DNA of 64,000 bases from an uncultured Burkholderiales bacterium (GCA_903870145.1 CAIQBO010000035.1:1-64000); one strand, 5' to 3'. Numbered from the stretch's first letter, positions 1 to 9,771 are shown. Numbers and translations: made by a program. The notes: generated from the sequence alone by a model not told the origin.

Positions 1-1
1 G

Positions 2-922
2 ATGCCCTACATCGACTTGCTGCGCCCCCGTTTGGGCGATGTGGGCTTGGTCATTTGCTTGGACAGTGGCGCTGGCAACTACGACCAACTGTGGTTGACC
101 ACCAGCCTGCGCGGCATGGCCAGTGGCACCTTGAAAGTGGAAATCTTGACCGAGGGGATTCACTCCGGCGATGCCTCGGGCTTGGTGCCCTCAAGTTTTC
201 GAATCATGCGTCAAGTGCTCGATCGCTTGGAAGACAGCGCCACCGGCCGCCTGCTGCCGGCCAGCTTCCACTGCGAAGTGCCTCCTGAGCGACTGGCGCA
301 AGCACGTGCGACTGCGGCCATTTTGGGCGACGAAGTCTACAAACGCTTTCCCTGGGCGCACTACGACTGCGACGGCTCCACCACGTTTGCTTTGCCCACT
401 ACCACAGAGCCCTTGCAAGCCTTGCTCAACCGGACCTGGACGCCCACCTTGAGCGTGACCGGCGCAGAAGGCTTTCCATCCTTGAAAGATGCCGGCAATG
501 TGCTGCGCCCCTACACCGCGTTCAAACTCAGTTTGCGTTTGCCGCCCTTGGTGGACGCGGGGGCTGCTGTTCAGCAAATGAAGGCTGTGCTAGAAGACAA
601 TGCGCCCTACCAAGCGCGCGTGACCTTTGAGTCCAATGGTGGCGCCACGGGCTGGAATGCCCCCAGCAGCACGCCTTGGTTTGACAATGCGCTGCAAAGC
701 GCCAGCCAAGCGCACTTTGGGGCTGGCCTAGGGCACATTGGTCAAGGCGGCACGATTCCGTTGATGAACATGCTCAGCCTGGGCTTTCCCAGTGCGCAAA
801 TGATGGTCTGCGGCGTGCTCGGCCCCAAGAGCAATGCGCACGGGCCCAATGAGTTTTTGCATGTGCCCTATGCCAAAAAACTCACCGCCTCGGTGGCGCA
901 CGTCATGGCCTCATTGCCCTGA
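2..922 (+). CDS. M20-family metallopeptidase (5' end cut by window edge)
   Basis: This is the C-terminal 306 residues of an M20-family zinc peptidase (dipeptidase/deacylase type); the reading frame is open at the left edge, so the N-terminal metal-binding part lies outside the window. The visible part contains the dimerisation or lid domain (a segment with EGIHSGDASG, in which the His-Ser-Gly pattern is typical of M20 lid domains) and the C-terminal return to the catalytic domain, ending with a NAHGPNE motif whose His is the usual last zinc ligand of M20 enzymes. The substrate cannot be told. The stop codon overlaps the end of the convergent MFS gene by 12 bases. The family assignment is firm; calling it a dipeptidase rather than another M20 amidohydrolase is inference. 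Confidence 0.85.
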   Translation: MPYIDLLRPRLGDVGLVICLDSGAGNYDQLWLTTSLRGMASGTLKVEILTEGIHSGDASGLVPSSFRIMRQVLDRLEDSATGRLLPASFHCEVPPERLAQARATAAILGDEVYKRFPWAHYDCDGSTTFALPTTTEPLQALLNRTWTPTLSVTGAEGFPSLKDAGNVLRPYTAFKLSLRLPPLVDAGAAVQQMKAVLEDNAPYQARVTFESNGGATGWNAPSSTPWFDNALQSASQAHFGAGLGHIGQGGTIPLMNMLSLGFPSAQMMVCGVLGPKSNAHGPNEFLHVPYAKKLTASVAHVMASLP

Positions 923-2086
923 GGCTTGGGCTTTTCGAATCCACACCAACCACAGCAAGGCCAGCGCGGTCAGCGCCACTGGCACCAAGGATCCGTAGTT
1001 CAACCACACCCAGCCTTGTGTGGTGACCAAGGCGCCAGAGCCAAACGAAGTAAAAGCCATGGTGGTGAAAACACAAAAATTGATGGCCGCTTGCGCGCGG
1101 TCTTTTTCTTCAGGCCGCCAAGCCGTCATTGCCAAGGTGGTGCTGGCAGTGAACAAAAAATTCCAGCCCACGCCCAATAAAAATGAGGCAATCACAAACT
1201 GCTGCACCTCCAGGCCCGACAAGGCCACGGCAATGCACACCAAGTTAAGCAGCACTCCGGCCCCCATGGTTTGAACGGTGCCAAATCGCTTGATCAAATG
1301 CCCAGTGAAAAACCCGGGGGCAAACATGCCTATCACGTGCCACTCCAAAACCAAGGCCACGTCGCTGAAAGCGTAGCCACACACTTGCATGGCCAATGGC
1401 GTTGCCGCCATCAACAAGTTCATCACGCCGTAGCTCAACGCGGCCGCACCAGCGGCCACAATGAACACCGGCTGACGCATGATTTGTGAAAGCGGGCGGC
1501 CCTCATCGCTGCCTTTGACTTTGTCTGGTATCGGCGGAAATTTGACAAAGCTCATCAGGGCCATGCCCAAAACCGCTACGCCTACCAAAGCCAAGTACGC
1601 GCCCATGAAGGGCGTCTCGAACCAGCCCTTGCTGTGCGAGGCCAAATTGGGACCCACGATGGCGCCAATCAAGCCACCCGCCATGACCCATGAGACCGCC
1701 TTTTCTCTGTACGCAGGCGCTGCCAACTCGGCCGCAGCAAAACGGTACAGCTGCCCGTTGGCACTGTAAAAGCCCGCCACCGCGGTGGCTAGCACCAACA
1801 ATGCGAAATCATGGGTGTAGGCAGCGTAGGCGCACATCAGGGCAGAGACCAAGCCAACGGCCAAGCCCAATTGAAAGGACACGCGGCGGCCCCAGCGCGC
1901 TTGCACTGCAGCCACCAAGCCCGTAGACAGCGCCCCGCCCACTACATAGCCCATGACAGGCAGGGTGGCCATCCAGCCCTGGGGCGCCAAACTCAAGCCC
2001 ACCAAACCATTGATGGCAATGAAGGTGACATTGTTAGTTAGAAATACACCTTGGCACAAGGCCAACAACAAGAGATTGGGGTTCAT
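911..2086 (-). CDS. MFS transporter
   Basis: A 391-residue major facilitator superfamily permease in the inner membrane. The protein is almost entirely hydrophobic helices, about 12, with short loops. The central cytoplasmic loop is charged (around KVKGSDEGR) and a basic motif QARWGRR follows helix 2, as in the MFS loop 2-3 signature. The substrate is unknown. The frame also allows a TTG start at 2110, but the ATG at 2086 is preferred because it overlaps the stop codon of rsmE in an ATGA junction, the usual sign of translational coupling. It is the last gene of a minus-strand run amgK > rsmE > MFS, and its end overlaps the convergent M20 peptidase. Confidence 0.85.
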   Translation of the reverse strand: MNPNLLLLALCQGVFLTNNVTFIAINGLVGLSLAPQGWMATLPVMGYVVGGALSTGLVAAVQARWGRRVSFQLGLAVGLVSALMCAYAAYTHDFALLVLATAVAGFYSANGQLYRFAAAELAAPAYREKAVSWVMAGGLIGAIVGPNLASHSKGWFETPFMGAYLALVGVAVLGMALMSFVKFPPIPDKVKGSDEGRPLSQIMRQPVFIVAAGAAALSYGVMNLLMAATPLAMQVCGYAFSDVALVLEWHVIGMFAPGFFTGHLIKRFGTVQTMGAGVLLNLVCIAVALSGLEVQQFVIASFLLGVGWNFLFTASTTLAMTAWRPEEKDRAQAAINFCVFTTMAFTSFGSGALVTTQGWVWLNYGSLVPVALTALALLWLVWIRKAQASGQ

Positions 2087-2883
2087 ACACTGAAGTGTAT
2101 ATGGGGCCAAGCCCCTGCCAAGGCGGCCAAGGCGGCCAAGGGTGCAGTTTCAGCGCGAAGCACCCGCGGCCCTAAGTTGACTGGCAAAAACCCACAAGCC
2201 ACTGCAGCAGCTTCTTCGGCTGCACTCAAGCCCCCTTCTGGCCCACTGAGCAGTTGCACGCAGGGCGTGGCGCAAGCCAGCAGCGCTGCCATGGCCGTGT
2301 GCAAGCTTTGCGCACCCGCCGACAATGACAGGACCCAGCGCTGGCCGGCCGCAACGCGCTGCTGCTCTTGAAGCTCGCCATCTTGGCTTGGACCCTTTTG
2401 CAAAACCACTTCTAAATTTTGCGCGGGCCAAACTTGCAGCACGCGGTTGCGGCCACATTGCTCGCTGGCCGCGTTGGCCACCGCTTGCCAATGCGCAATT
2501 TTTTTCTCGGCGCGTTCGCCTTTGAGTTTGAGCACGCTGCGCTGCGCCTTTATCGGGATCAAACTGCAAGCGCCCAGTTCCGCCGCTTTTTCCACCAACC
2601 AGTCCATTCGCTCGTTGGCCATGATGCCCGCCCACAAATGAACCTGCACACCCAGTTCTCGCTCAAGCGCTTGGTGCTTGCCGATGCGCACGGCCACATC
2701 ACTGCGGCCCATGTGCGTGACCACCGCTTCGGACTCCCCGCCTTGGCCATTGAACAGGGTCAATGTGTCGCCCGGTTGCAGACGCAGCACTTGCACATGG
2801 CGCGCTGTGCCTGGGGGCAATGTCAGCTCGTCTCCCTCGCCCAAGGCTGCAGGGCAATGAAAACGCGGCGTGGTGTTAGACAA
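2083..2883 (-). CDS. rsmE: 16S rRNA (uridine1498-N3)-methyltransferase RsmE
   Basis: RsmE methylates N3 of U1498 in 16S rRNA with S-adenosylmethionine. The 266-residue product begins with a PUA-like N-terminal part (TPRFHCPAALGEG, then RHVQVLRLQPGD). It continues into a SPOUT methyltransferase domain, with KAAELGACSLIPI and, near the end, a LLSGPEGGLSAAE loop and LGPRVLRAETA, the trefoil-knot SAM-binding elements. The open frame extends upstream to 2943. The family normally starts just before PRFHCP, so I choose the TTG at 2883, which has an AGGA sequence about 10 bases upstream. It lies 40 bases after amgK and overlaps the MFS start by 4 bases. Confidence 0.9.
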   Translation of the reverse strand: MSNTTPRFHCPAALGEGDELTLPPGTARHVQVLRLQPGDTLTLFNGQGGESEAVVTHMGRSDVAVRIGKHQALERELGVQVHLWAGIMANERMDWLVEKAAELGACSLIPIKAQRSVLKLKGERAEKKIAHWQAVANAASEQCGRNRVLQVWPAQNLEVVLQKGPSQDGELQEQQRVAAGQRWVLSLSAGAQSLHTAMAALLACATPCVQLLSGPEGGLSAAEEAAAVACGFLPVNLGPRVLRAETAPLAALAALAGAWPHIHFSV

Positions 2884-2923
2884 AAAAGAAATCCTCGAAA
2901 AATGCAAGCTTAAAGCACGGGGC

Positions 2924-4030
2924 TCACATGCGGCCAAATGCAAAGCCTGTGCCTGATTGCAGCCCCTCGACTTCCTCGATCAACCTGAGCAGCGGTTTGA
3001 GCTCTCTGTAACGCGACGCTGTGGCTCGAATATAGGCGATAAAGCGCGGCGTGTCTGCCAAGTATTTGGCTTTGCCATCGCGCAAAGTCAGTCGCGCAAA
3101 TATGCCTGCCACTTTCAAATGCCGCTGCAAACCCATCCACTCCATCGCGCGGTAAAAAGCGCCAAAGTCTTGGTGCCAATTTTCAAAGTCCAACAGCCCC
3201 GCTTTGCGAGCTTTTTCCCAATAGCGAATGGTCACGTCCAACACAAAATCTTCTTCCCACGTTAAAAAAGCATCACGCATCAAACTGGCCACGTCATAGG
3301 TCACAGGGCCGTACACCGCGTCTTGAAAGTCCAGCACACCCAAGGCCGAGTTGGCGCCGCAAGGCATCATCAAATTGCGCGGCATGAAATCGCGGTGCAC
3401 ATACACGCAAGGACTCGCCAAATTGTGCGCCGTGATCAACTCAAAGGTCCGCTCCAAGGTCTCGCGCATCTTGCCTTGCACGCTCAGGCCGTGGTGCTGG
3501 GCCAAATACCAGTCTGGAAACAAGTTCAGTTCGCGCCGCAGCAATGCGGCGTCATAAGGCGGCAAAACCTTGGGCTTAGAAGCCAACTGCCACGTGATCA
3601 AAGCATCTATGGCCAGCATGTAAAGGTCGTGGTTGGCTTGCGGCTTGAGTGGGTCGATGGCCTGCATCATGGTTTGCTCGCCCAAATCAGTCAGCAGCAT
3701 GAAGCCCTTGGCGGCGTCCCAAGCCAAAACCTGCGGCACGTTCAAGCCAGCTTCGCGCATCAGGCTGGCAACGCTTACAAAGGCCTGCGAATTTTCTTTT
3801 TCGGGCGGGGCGTCCATGACGATCCGGCTCTGACCTGCCAAACTGTCTATGCGCAAGTAGCGCCGAAAACTGGCATCGGCTGAAGCCACGCGCAAACTGC
3901 TGTCAAGCAGGCCTTGCTCAGCTTGTATTTGCTGGAGCCATTGTGCAAAGGCCTGTTGCCTTTCGGGCTCGGACCAGGTCACGGCGAAGGGTTGCGCAGG
4001 GGCTTGAGATTTCACTGGCAGCAGGACCAA
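2924..4030 (-). CDS. amgK: AmgK-like anomeric N-acetylmuramate/N-acetylglucosamine kinase (aminoglycoside phosphotransferase fold)
   Basis: An aminoglycoside-phosphotransferase-fold kinase of 368 residues. The C-terminal half carries the catalytic loop VHRDFMPRNLM (HxD...N) and the metal-binding LDFQDAVYGPVTYD segment. Proteins of this type divergent from lptD are AmgK, which phosphorylates the anomeric hydroxyl of MurNAc and GlcNAc in the cell-wall recycling route that makes UDP-MurNAc without MurA/MurB and bypasses fosfomycin. The context supports this: lptD lies divergently upstream, and the next enzyme of the pathway, MurU, is in the same window at 13.7 kb, although not adjacent as in Pseudomonas. 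The start is uncertain: TTG at 4030 or GTG at 4015, neither with a strong ribosome site. The function is inferred from family and neighbourhood. Confidence 0.8.
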   Translation of the reverse strand: MVLLPVKSQAPAQPFAVTWSEPERQQAFAQWLQQIQAEQGLLDSSLRVASADASFRRYLRIDSLAGQSRIVMDAPPEKENSQAFVSVASLMREAGLNVPQVLAWDAAKGFMLLTDLGEQTMMQAIDPLKPQANHDLYMLAIDALITWQLASKPKVLPPYDAALLRRELNLFPDWYLAQHHGLSVQGKMRETLERTFELITAHNLASPCVYVHRDFMPRNLMMPCGANSALGVLDFQDAVYGPVTYDVASLMRDAFLTWEEDFVLDVTIRYWEKARKAGLLDFENWHQDFGAFYRAMEWMGLQRHLKVAGIFARLTLRDGKAKYLADTPRFIAYIRATASRYRELKPLLRLIEEVEGLQSGTGFAFGRM

Positions 4031-4083
4031 CAGGTCGGGTTAGAAATAAGAGCGTGCGCGCCAACCGTTCCCGGGGCGCACTC

Positions 4084-4096
4084 ATGGATAATCCAT
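4084..4096. promoter_or_regulatory. 13-bp perfect palindrome between divergent amgK and lptD
   Basis: ATGGAT-A-ATCCAT is a perfect inverted repeat in the 156-base divergent intergenic region, 54 bases from the amgK start and about 90 bases from the lptD start. Its position would suit an operator acting on either gene. No regulator is identified and a palindrome this short can occur by chance. Confidence 0.25.
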
Positions 4097-4186
4097 TCTA
4101 CAAACACCGCCGCCCTCTTTTTGAATCCAGCCCCTTGTCATGCGCATTTCGCCCCTGCCCTTTGAGCCATGCCTGAGCCGCGCGCC

Positions 4187-6562
4187 ATGAAACGTCCCGC
4201 TTTGCACAGCCGCTTGCTGTGCACGGCTTTGACCGGCTTGCTGGGCTGGCATTTTGGGGCGCTGGGCCAACCCGCAGCCAGCGGCATTGCGCTGCTCAAC
4301 AGCTTGCGACTGCAAGAGAAGATCACCGAAGCCGAGCGACGACAAGCACCCAGCTTTGTGTCGGGGCAGTTGCTGCAGGGCCGCCCCGATTTAGACCTGG
4401 TGATTCAAGGCGAGGCACGGCTGCGACGCTCTGGTTTGACACTCAGCGCACAGCGCATTGAATTTGACCAATCCCAAAACACCCTTCAAGCCATTGGGCA
4501 GGTGCGCATTGTGCGCGAAGGCAGCGTCTTTGAAGGGCCGCATTTAATTTTGCAGGCCGATTCAATGCAAGGGCAATTTGTCGGCCCGAGCTACCAATTG
4601 TTGCGCGGGGGCGGTCACGGCCAAGCTTCGCAAATTGATTTCATCGACCCTCAGCGCGCGCGCATTGTCAATGCCACCTACACGACCTGCTCGCGCACGC
4701 CGGGGCCCAGTTGGTTGCCAGAGTGGGTGCTCAAAGCGGCCAGTTTGCAAGTCAACGAAGAGGACAACTCGGTACAAGCCAAAGATTTGCAATTGCGCTT
4801 CAAAGACCTGCCGATTTTGGCCGCGCCGTCCTTGACCTTCCCCTTGAACAACGCAAGGCAGTCGGGCTTTTTGGCGCCCGTGGTGGGCATTGACACCGTC
4901 AGCGGGATCGAGATTTCTTCGCCCTACTATTGGAACATTGCGCCTCACCGCGACGCCACAGCCACCACCACCTTCATGAGCAAGCGCGGCCTGGCGCTGG
5001 ACACCGAGTTGCGCTATTTAGAGCCTGAAAATCAGGGGCAAACTCGGCTGAATTTGATGCCCAATGACAAGCTGCGCGAACGCTCACGTTGGGGCATTTC
5101 CGCGCAGCATCAAGGCGAGTTGGATACAGGCACCAGCACCCTTGGCCGCTTGGCCCTGGATGTCAACCTCAACCGCGTCAGCGACGACAATTACTGGCGC
5201 GATTTTCCTCGTTCAGGCCTGTCCCTGACGCAGCGCCTCTTGCCCGCCTCGGGATCGATGTATTGGGGCCAAGGAGACTGGCGGATGATGGCCCAAGTCT
5301 TGAAATGGCAAACCCTGCAAGACCCCAGCTCAGCCATCACGCCTCCCTATGACCGATCGCCGCAAGTGATGGCGAATTACAACAAATGGGGTGTGGCTGG
5401 ATTTGATTTTTCATTGACTGCTGACAGCACCCGATTTGAAGCCGATTACAGCCAAATTCCGGACGGCACAAGCACCCCATTGCGCAACGGCCAGCGCAGT
5501 TACACCGCCGCGCAAGTCAGCCGACCCTGGCTGCGCCCCTGGGGCTTTGTGATACCCAAGGTTCAGCTGCACGCAACACGCTATCAACTCGATACGGCCT
5601 TGGGTAATGGCCAAACTGCGGTAAACCGCTTGCTGCCCACCTTCAGCCTGGACAGCGGCTTGGTGTTTGAGCGCGATGCCACTTTTGCCGATCGCGCCAT
5701 TCGCCAAACGCTGGAGCCACGGGCCTATTTTGTGCGCACCCCGTACCGCGATCAAAGCATGCTGCCAAGCTATGACAGTGGCCCAACAGACTTCAACCTG
5801 ACCACGATTTACAGTGAGAATCCCTACGTAGGACAAGACCGCATCGCCGATAACAATTTGCTCACCTTGGGCGTGAACAGCCGATTGTTTGATGCCAATA
5901 CCGGAGCGGAGATGGCGCGCTTTGGCTTTGCCCAGCGCTACCGCTTTGAAGACCAGCGCGTGCGTTTGCCAGGGGAGTTGTCTATCGCCTCCGGTGTCAG
6001 TGACATGCTGGTGGGAGCCGGTGTGCGCTGGGACCAGCGCTGGAGCTTTGACTCGACGCTACAGTACAACGCCCAAATCAACAGAACGGTGCGAACCACA
6101 CTGAGCACACGCTACAACCCAAGCCCCTACCGCGTGATCAACACGGCGTACCGACTCACACGCGATCAGAGCGAGCAAATCGACGTGGGCTGGCAATGGC
6201 CTTTGCGCGACTTGACTCTCGCTTCAGGCTCGGACACGCCACCCTTGGCCCCAGGACAAGGATTGGGCGCAGACCGCTGGTACAGCGTAGGCCGCCTGAA
6301 CTTCAGTTTGAAAGACCAAAAAATGGTCGATACTTTGATCGGCATGGAGTATGACGCAGGTTGCTGGCTTGGGCGCGTGGTGTTTGAGCGCTTGCAAAGC
6401 ACGGTCAGTTCCTCGCGCAGCCGAATTTTGTTCCAACTCGAATTTGTTGGTTTGGCCCGTGTTGGCGCAAGCCCCTTGAAGGCCTTGCGCGACAATATCC
6501 CTCGTTACCAATACCTTCGTGAAGACTTGGCACCCACCAGCCGTTTTAACTCCTATGAATAA
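4187..6562 (+). CDS. lptD: LPS-assembly protein LptD
   Basis: LptD is the outer-membrane beta-barrel that, with LptE, inserts lipopolysaccharide into the outer leaflet. The 791-residue product starts with a signal peptide (MKRPALHSR, then a hydrophobic stretch ending near ALGQ). It continues with the periplasmic OstA/LptA-like jellyroll (roughly residues 55-180: EARLRRSGLTLSAQ, GQVRIVREGSVFEG), then a long barrel rich in alternating aromatic/polar strands. Only two conserved cysteines are obvious: in TYTTCSR (about residue 168) and in DAGCWLGR (about 725). This fits one disulfide between jellyroll and barrel rather than the two of E. coli. An in-frame ATG at 4169 would add six residues; the ATG at 4187 gives the better signal peptide. 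The last codons overlap surA by 8 bases. Confidence 0.95.
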   Translation: MKRPALHSRLLCTALTGLLGWHFGALGQPAASGIALLNSLRLQEKITEAERRQAPSFVSGQLLQGRPDLDLVIQGEARLRRSGLTLSAQRIEFDQSQNTLQAIGQVRIVREGSVFEGPHLILQADSMQGQFVGPSYQLLRGGGHGQASQIDFIDPQRARIVNATYTTCSRTPGPSWLPEWVLKAASLQVNEEDNSVQAKDLQLRFKDLPILAAPSLTFPLNNARQSGFLAPVVGIDTVSGIEISSPYYWNIAPHRDATATTTFMSKRGLALDTELRYLEPENQGQTRLNLMPNDKLRERSRWGISAQHQGELDTGTSTLGRLALDVNLNRVSDDNYWRDFPRSGLSLTQRLLPASGSMYWGQGDWRMMAQVLKWQTLQDPSSAITPPYDRSPQVMANYNKWGVAGFDFSLTADSTRFEADYSQIPDGTSTPLRNGQRSYTAAQVSRPWLRPWGFVIPKVQLHATRYQLDTALGNGQTAVNRLLPTFSLDSGLVFERDATFADRAIRQTLEPRAYFVRTPYRDQSMLPSYDSGPTDFNLTTIYSENPYVGQDRIADNNLLTLGVNSRLFDANTGAEMARFGFAQRYRFEDQRVRLPGELSIASGVSDMLVGAGVRWDQRWSFDSTLQYNAQINRTVRTTLSTRYNPSPYRVINTAYRLTRDQSEQIDVGWQWPLRDLTLASGSDTPPLAPGQGLGADRWYSVGRLNFSLKDQKMVDTLIGMEYDAGCWLGRVVFERLQSTVSSSRSRILFQLEFVGLARVGASPLKALRDNIPRYQYLREDLAPTSRFNSYE

Positions 6563-7892
6563 ATTTTTACTTTTGAACTGCTCTGCCCTTGTACGTTTGG
6601 CGCTTGGCATGGGCTTGAGTTTGAGCCTAGGCTATGCCTGCGCACAAAATACCTCACGCACTGCGGACTTCATCGTTGCCGTGGTGAACTCTGAGCCCAT
6701 CACCAACAACGAGGTGCAAGCGCTCAAAGTGCGCATTGAAAAACAACTGCCCCCCGGCAGCCCCGCGCTCAACTCAGCAGCCTTGACTCAACAAGCCTTG
6801 GAGCAACTGATCAACGAGAAAGCGCAGTTGCAACTGGCCCGGGAAAACGGCGTTCGCATCGAAGATGAAGCGGTAGACCAAGCCGTGCAAAACGTGGCGC
6901 GGCAAAATCAAATTGAAGTCCCAGAGTTGCTGCGGCGGGTGGTACTTGAGGGCCTGACGGCAACATCCTTTCGCGAGCAATTGCGCAGCCAACTGATGCT
7001 CAGCCGCTTGCGCGAGCGCGAAGTTGAAAACCGTGTACGCGTGAGTGATGTCGAGGTCGACCAATTTTTGCAAAATCAAGTGGGCACTGTCAAAACCGCC
7101 GAGATTCAAATCGATTTGAACCTGGCCATGATCTTGATTGCTGTGCCTGAGGCCAGTAGCGAGGATCAAATAGCGGCCTTGCAAGCCAAGGCCACTGATG
7201 TGGCGCAACGCGCCCGCGCTGGCGAGAGTTTTGCCACATTAGCGCTGTCATTTTCACAAGCCCTGGACAAAGGCGCCAACGGCGGTGAAATGGGCCTGCG
7301 CCCTGCAGACCGCTACCCCAGTTTGTTTATAGAGAGCACTGCGTCTTTGCGAGTCGGAGAGATTGCTGGCCCCGTGCGCTCGGGCGCAGGCTTTCACGTG
7401 CTCAAACTGCTTGAGAAAAAGCAAGGCGAGGGCAGCTCCACGATGATGACTCAAACGCGTGCCCGCCATATATTGCTGCGCATTGGCCCTGAGTTGAGTG
7501 AGTCTGCTGCGCGCAATCGTTTGGCCATTTACCAGCAAAGAATACAAAACGGACAAGCTGATTTTGCAGCCTTGGCCACGCAATATTCACAAGACGGCAG
7601 CGCCGCAGCAGGTGGCGACTTGGGCTGGGCCAGCCCGGGGCAATTTGTGCCTGAGTTCGAAGATGCCATGGCACGCCTTGGGCCTGGGCAGGTCAGCAGC
7701 CCCTTGATTTCTCGCTTTGGCGCGCATCTGATCCAAGTGATCGAGCGACGCGAAGTGCCTCTGAGCGCCCGTGAACAGCGTGAAATGGTTCGTGGCCAAT
7801 TGCGTGACAAGAAAAATGACGAGGCCTTCAGCACATGGGCCCAAGAAGTGCGTGGGCGTGCCTACGTTGAGCTGCGCGAACCGCCTCAATGA
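6555..7892 (+). CDS. surA: Periplasmic peptidyl-prolyl isomerase/chaperone SurA
   Basis: SurA escorts outer-membrane proteins, including LptD, across the periplasm. The 445-residue product has a signal peptide (MNKFLLLNC followed by a hydrophobic stretch, likely cut after YACA). Next is the SurA N-terminal chaperone domain ([14 protein letters not shown], ...[14 protein letters not shown]). Two parvulin domains follow, at about residues 175-290 and 300-400, the second beginning TRARHILLR and containing [18 protein letters not shown]. The start at 6555 lies inside the last codons of lptD, and its stop overlaps the ksgA start in an ATGA junction, so the three genes are one coupled operon. pdxA, which often sits between surA and ksgA in other proteobacteria, is absent here. 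Confidence 0.95.
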   Translation: MNKFLLLNCSALVRLALGMGLSLSLGYACAQNTSRTADFIVAVVNSEPITNNEVQALKVRIEKQLPPGSPALNSAALTQQALEQLINEKAQLQLARENGVRIEDEAVDQAVQNVARQNQIEVPELLRRVVLEGLTATSFREQLRSQLMLSRLREREVENRVRVSDVEVDQFLQNQVGTVKTAEIQIDLNLAMILIAVPEASSEDQIAALQAKATDVAQRARAGESFATLALSFSQALDKGANGGEMGLRPADRYPSLFIESTASLRVGEIAGPVRSGAGFHVLKLLEKKQGEGSSTMMTQTRARHILLRIGPELSESAARNRLAIYQQRIQNGQADFAALATQYSQDGSAAAGGDLGWASPGQFVPEFEDAMARLGPGQVSSPLISRFGAHLIQVIERREVPLSAREQREMVRGQLRDKKNDEAFSTWAQEVRGRAYVELREPPQ

Positions 7893-8647
7893 AGCACATT
7901 GCGCGCAAGCGATTTGGCCAACATTTTTTAACCGACAAGGGCATTATCGATGCCATTGTTCAGGCCATTGACCCGCAAGCGGGCCAGCCCATGGTGGAAA
8001 TTGGGCCCGGCTTAGCGGCTTTGACGCAGCCTTTGGTAGAGCGCTTGGGCCAGTTAACGGTCATTGAGTTAGACCGCGACTTGGCCAGCAAACTGCGCCT
8101 GCACCCCCAGCTGACGGTGGTGCAAGGCGATGTGCTGAACATTGATTTCACGCAATTGGCGCAGCAAAAAAAACTGCGCGTTGTGGGCAACTTGCCCTAT
8201 AACATTTCAACGCCTATTTTGTTTCACTTGTTAACCCACGTGAGCGCCATACAAGACCAGCACTTCATGCTGCAAAAGGAGGTGGTTCAGCGCATGGTGG
8301 CCGCCCCAGCAAGCTCTGATTACGGCCGCTTGTCGGTGATGCTGCAGTGGCGCTACGAGATGCAAAATGTGCTGCACGTTCCACCCATCAGTTTTGCGCC
8401 CCCACCTCGGGTAGACAGCGCAGTGGTGCGAATGCTGCCGCTTGCAAGCCCTCCCGCGCTGGAGTTCAAGTTACTGGAAAATTTAGTGCAAGTGGCCTTC
8501 AGTCAGCGCCGCAAGTTGCTGCGTCACAGCTTGGGTGTGTGGCTGACACAAAGAAATTTTTCAGGCCAATTTGACTTACAAAGACGTGCAGAGGAAGTTC
8601 CTGTGCACGAATTTGTAAGCCTGGCTCAGGCGGCTGCGAGCCAGTAA
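7889..8647 (+). CDS. ksgA: 16S rRNA (adenine1518-N6/adenine1519-N6)-dimethyltransferase
   Basis: KsgA (RsmA) dimethylates two adjacent adenines in helix 45 of 16S rRNA, a late step and checkpoint in small-subunit assembly. The 252-residue product has the start [12 protein letters not shown], the SAM-binding [14 protein letters not shown], the acidic VIELDRDL and the catalytic NLPYNIST motif. A C-terminal helical domain follows, with [15 protein letters not shown]. The length is normal for the family. It is coupled to surA by a 4-base overlap and is the last gene of the lptD operon; the 166 bases between its stop and the convergent barstar gene hold nothing I recognise. Confidence 0.96.
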   Translation: MKHIARKRFGQHFLTDKGIIDAIVQAIDPQAGQPMVEIGPGLAALTQPLVERLGQLTVIELDRDLASKLRLHPQLTVVQGDVLNIDFTQLAQQKKLRVVGNLPYNISTPILFHLLTHVSAIQDQHFMLQKEVVQRMVAAPASSDYGRLSVMLQWRYEMQNVLHVPPISFAPPPRVDSAVVRMLPLASPPALEFKLLENLVQVAFSQRRKLLRHSLGVWLTQRNFSGQFDLQRRAEEVPVHEFVSLAQAAASQ

Positions 8648-8813
8648 CTGGCGTTGAAGGGGCTGCTCATGCGCAGCGCCAATGGCGAGACATCGATCAA
8701 CTTGTCAGTTGGCATTTTCTCGCCTGATTCAGTAAGTGAGTCCATGGCGCTGGCCACGAGCTCGCTGTCTGCCTCGTTCGCCCGTTCTGCTTGGCTGGTG
8801 GATGCAGAACGGG

Positions 8814-9239
8814 CTACGGAAAAGAATAGAAACACCTGAACGGTATCTTTCGGTCCCCCCAATAATCGGCGGTGTCGCGAAAGATATCGAGCAATTGCTC
8901 TCTGGCCTCTTTGTCAAACTTGGCGTGCGCTGGAATTTGCTCGAGCACCACGATGAAGCCGGGCTGTGGGCCGGACTTGTGCAGTGGATCGGTCATGCAG
9001 TCGTACAAAGCGTCGAAATTTTTGCCGAAGTGCGAAGGCAGCGTGAACTGCGCAGCGATCAAGTCAAGCACATCCTGCTTGCTTTGAGCTGTGGCCAAAT
9101 TGGCAAACAAAAAATGATGTCCCAGACCCTGGGCCGCTTCTTGCAAATCGCTCACGCGAAACGCTCGAATCGACTGGACGATGTTTGTCCGAACACCCTT
9201 GAGAGGTGTTTCTGAATCCTGACGAAGTGGCTTGTCCAT
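8814..9239 (-). CDS. Barstar-family ribonuclease inhibitor
   Basis: A 141-residue cytoplasmic protein of the barstar family, small alpha/beta inhibitors that plug the active site of barnase-type ribonucleases. Recognisable segments are a central helix-turn region with FGKNFDALYDCMTD and the C-terminal TADYWGDRKIPFRCFY, both typical of the barstar fold. It lies 118 bases downstream of a secreted ribonuclease of the matching family on the same strand, so the natural reading is enzyme plus protecting inhibitor. I take the ATG at 9239, which has an AGAAGAG purine run before it; the frame also runs to a TTG at 9263. The N-terminal 30 residues before the barstar core are longer than in Bacillus barstar. 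Confidence 0.88.
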   Translation of the reverse strand: MDKPLRQDSETPLKGVRTNIVQSIRAFRVSDLQEAAQGLGHHFLFANLATAQSKQDVLDLIAAQFTLPSHFGKNFDALYDCMTDPLHKSGPQPGFIVVLEQIPAHAKFDKEAREQLLDIFRDTADYWGDRKIPFRCFYSFP

Positions 9240-9357
9240 CTCCGCTCTTCTTTCTCTAGTCAATCACCCAGCCTGATGGGCTGTCATATTTATTTTCATT
9301 GAATGTTTTGAAACACTCAACAACTCTCTTTGCGCCCCTGTGTGCAGTGGTTTTCGA

Positions 9358-9771
9358 TCACTTTCTGTTGACGATTTCTCGAAAACTGGCGTAGTGGTCA
9401 TGCGAGTAAAAGCAGGCTTTTGGCAAACGCACTTCCAAGCCCCCACACACAATTCGACGGGCTCCCCGACTTTTTTCCCCGGGGGTTCTGACGGTGTATT
9501 CTCGGTAAAAGCCGCGCTGCGCTGCAGGCAGAATTCGCTCCCGATTGCCAAAAATCACACCGTCTTTTTCATAAGGAAAAGGCCCACCTTGGAAGATGAG
9601 CTGGTAGGTTTCTTGGCCCTCTTTGGGCAACTCCTGCAACGCGATGACTGCTGGCGCACTGGCCTCTGGAGTCGTCTTGGCATGCACCATTTCGGTGCAT
9701 CCGAGCTGAATCCATAGCGCCAACTGAAAGCCCAAGGCCAATTTGCCAAGGCCAAAACCGCCAACACGCAT
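9358..9771 (-). CDS. Secreted guanyl-specific ribonuclease, RNase Sa/barnase (N1/T1) family
   Basis: A 137-residue precursor with an N-terminal hydrophobic signal (MRVGGFGLGKLALGF...). The mature domain resembles RNase Sa: GFYREYTVRTPGEKSRG, then ARRIVCGG and SHDHYASF. By analogy with RNase Sa the catalytic residues are Glu91, Arg106 and His126, all present, so it should be active. Enzymes of this family cleave single-stranded RNA after guanine. The ATG at 9771 has an AGGAG 10 bases upstream. The frame extends to 9822, but that would place residues ahead of the signal peptide. A barstar gene follows on the same strand. Possible roles are a contact-independent antibacterial toxin or scavenging of RNA outside the cell; the sequence does not decide. 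Confidence 0.9.
   Translation of the reverse strand: MRVGGFGLGKLALGFQLALWIQLGCTEMVHAKTTPEASAPAVIALQELPKEGQETYQLIFQGGPFPYEKDGVIFGNRERILPAAQRGFYREYTVRTPGEKSRGARRIVCGGLEVRLPKACFYSHDHYASFREIVNRK

Noticed and set aside
8626..8862. Small frames on both strands between ksgA and barstar
   Set aside because: They overlap real genes at one or both ends, lack ribosome sites and match nothing I recognise.
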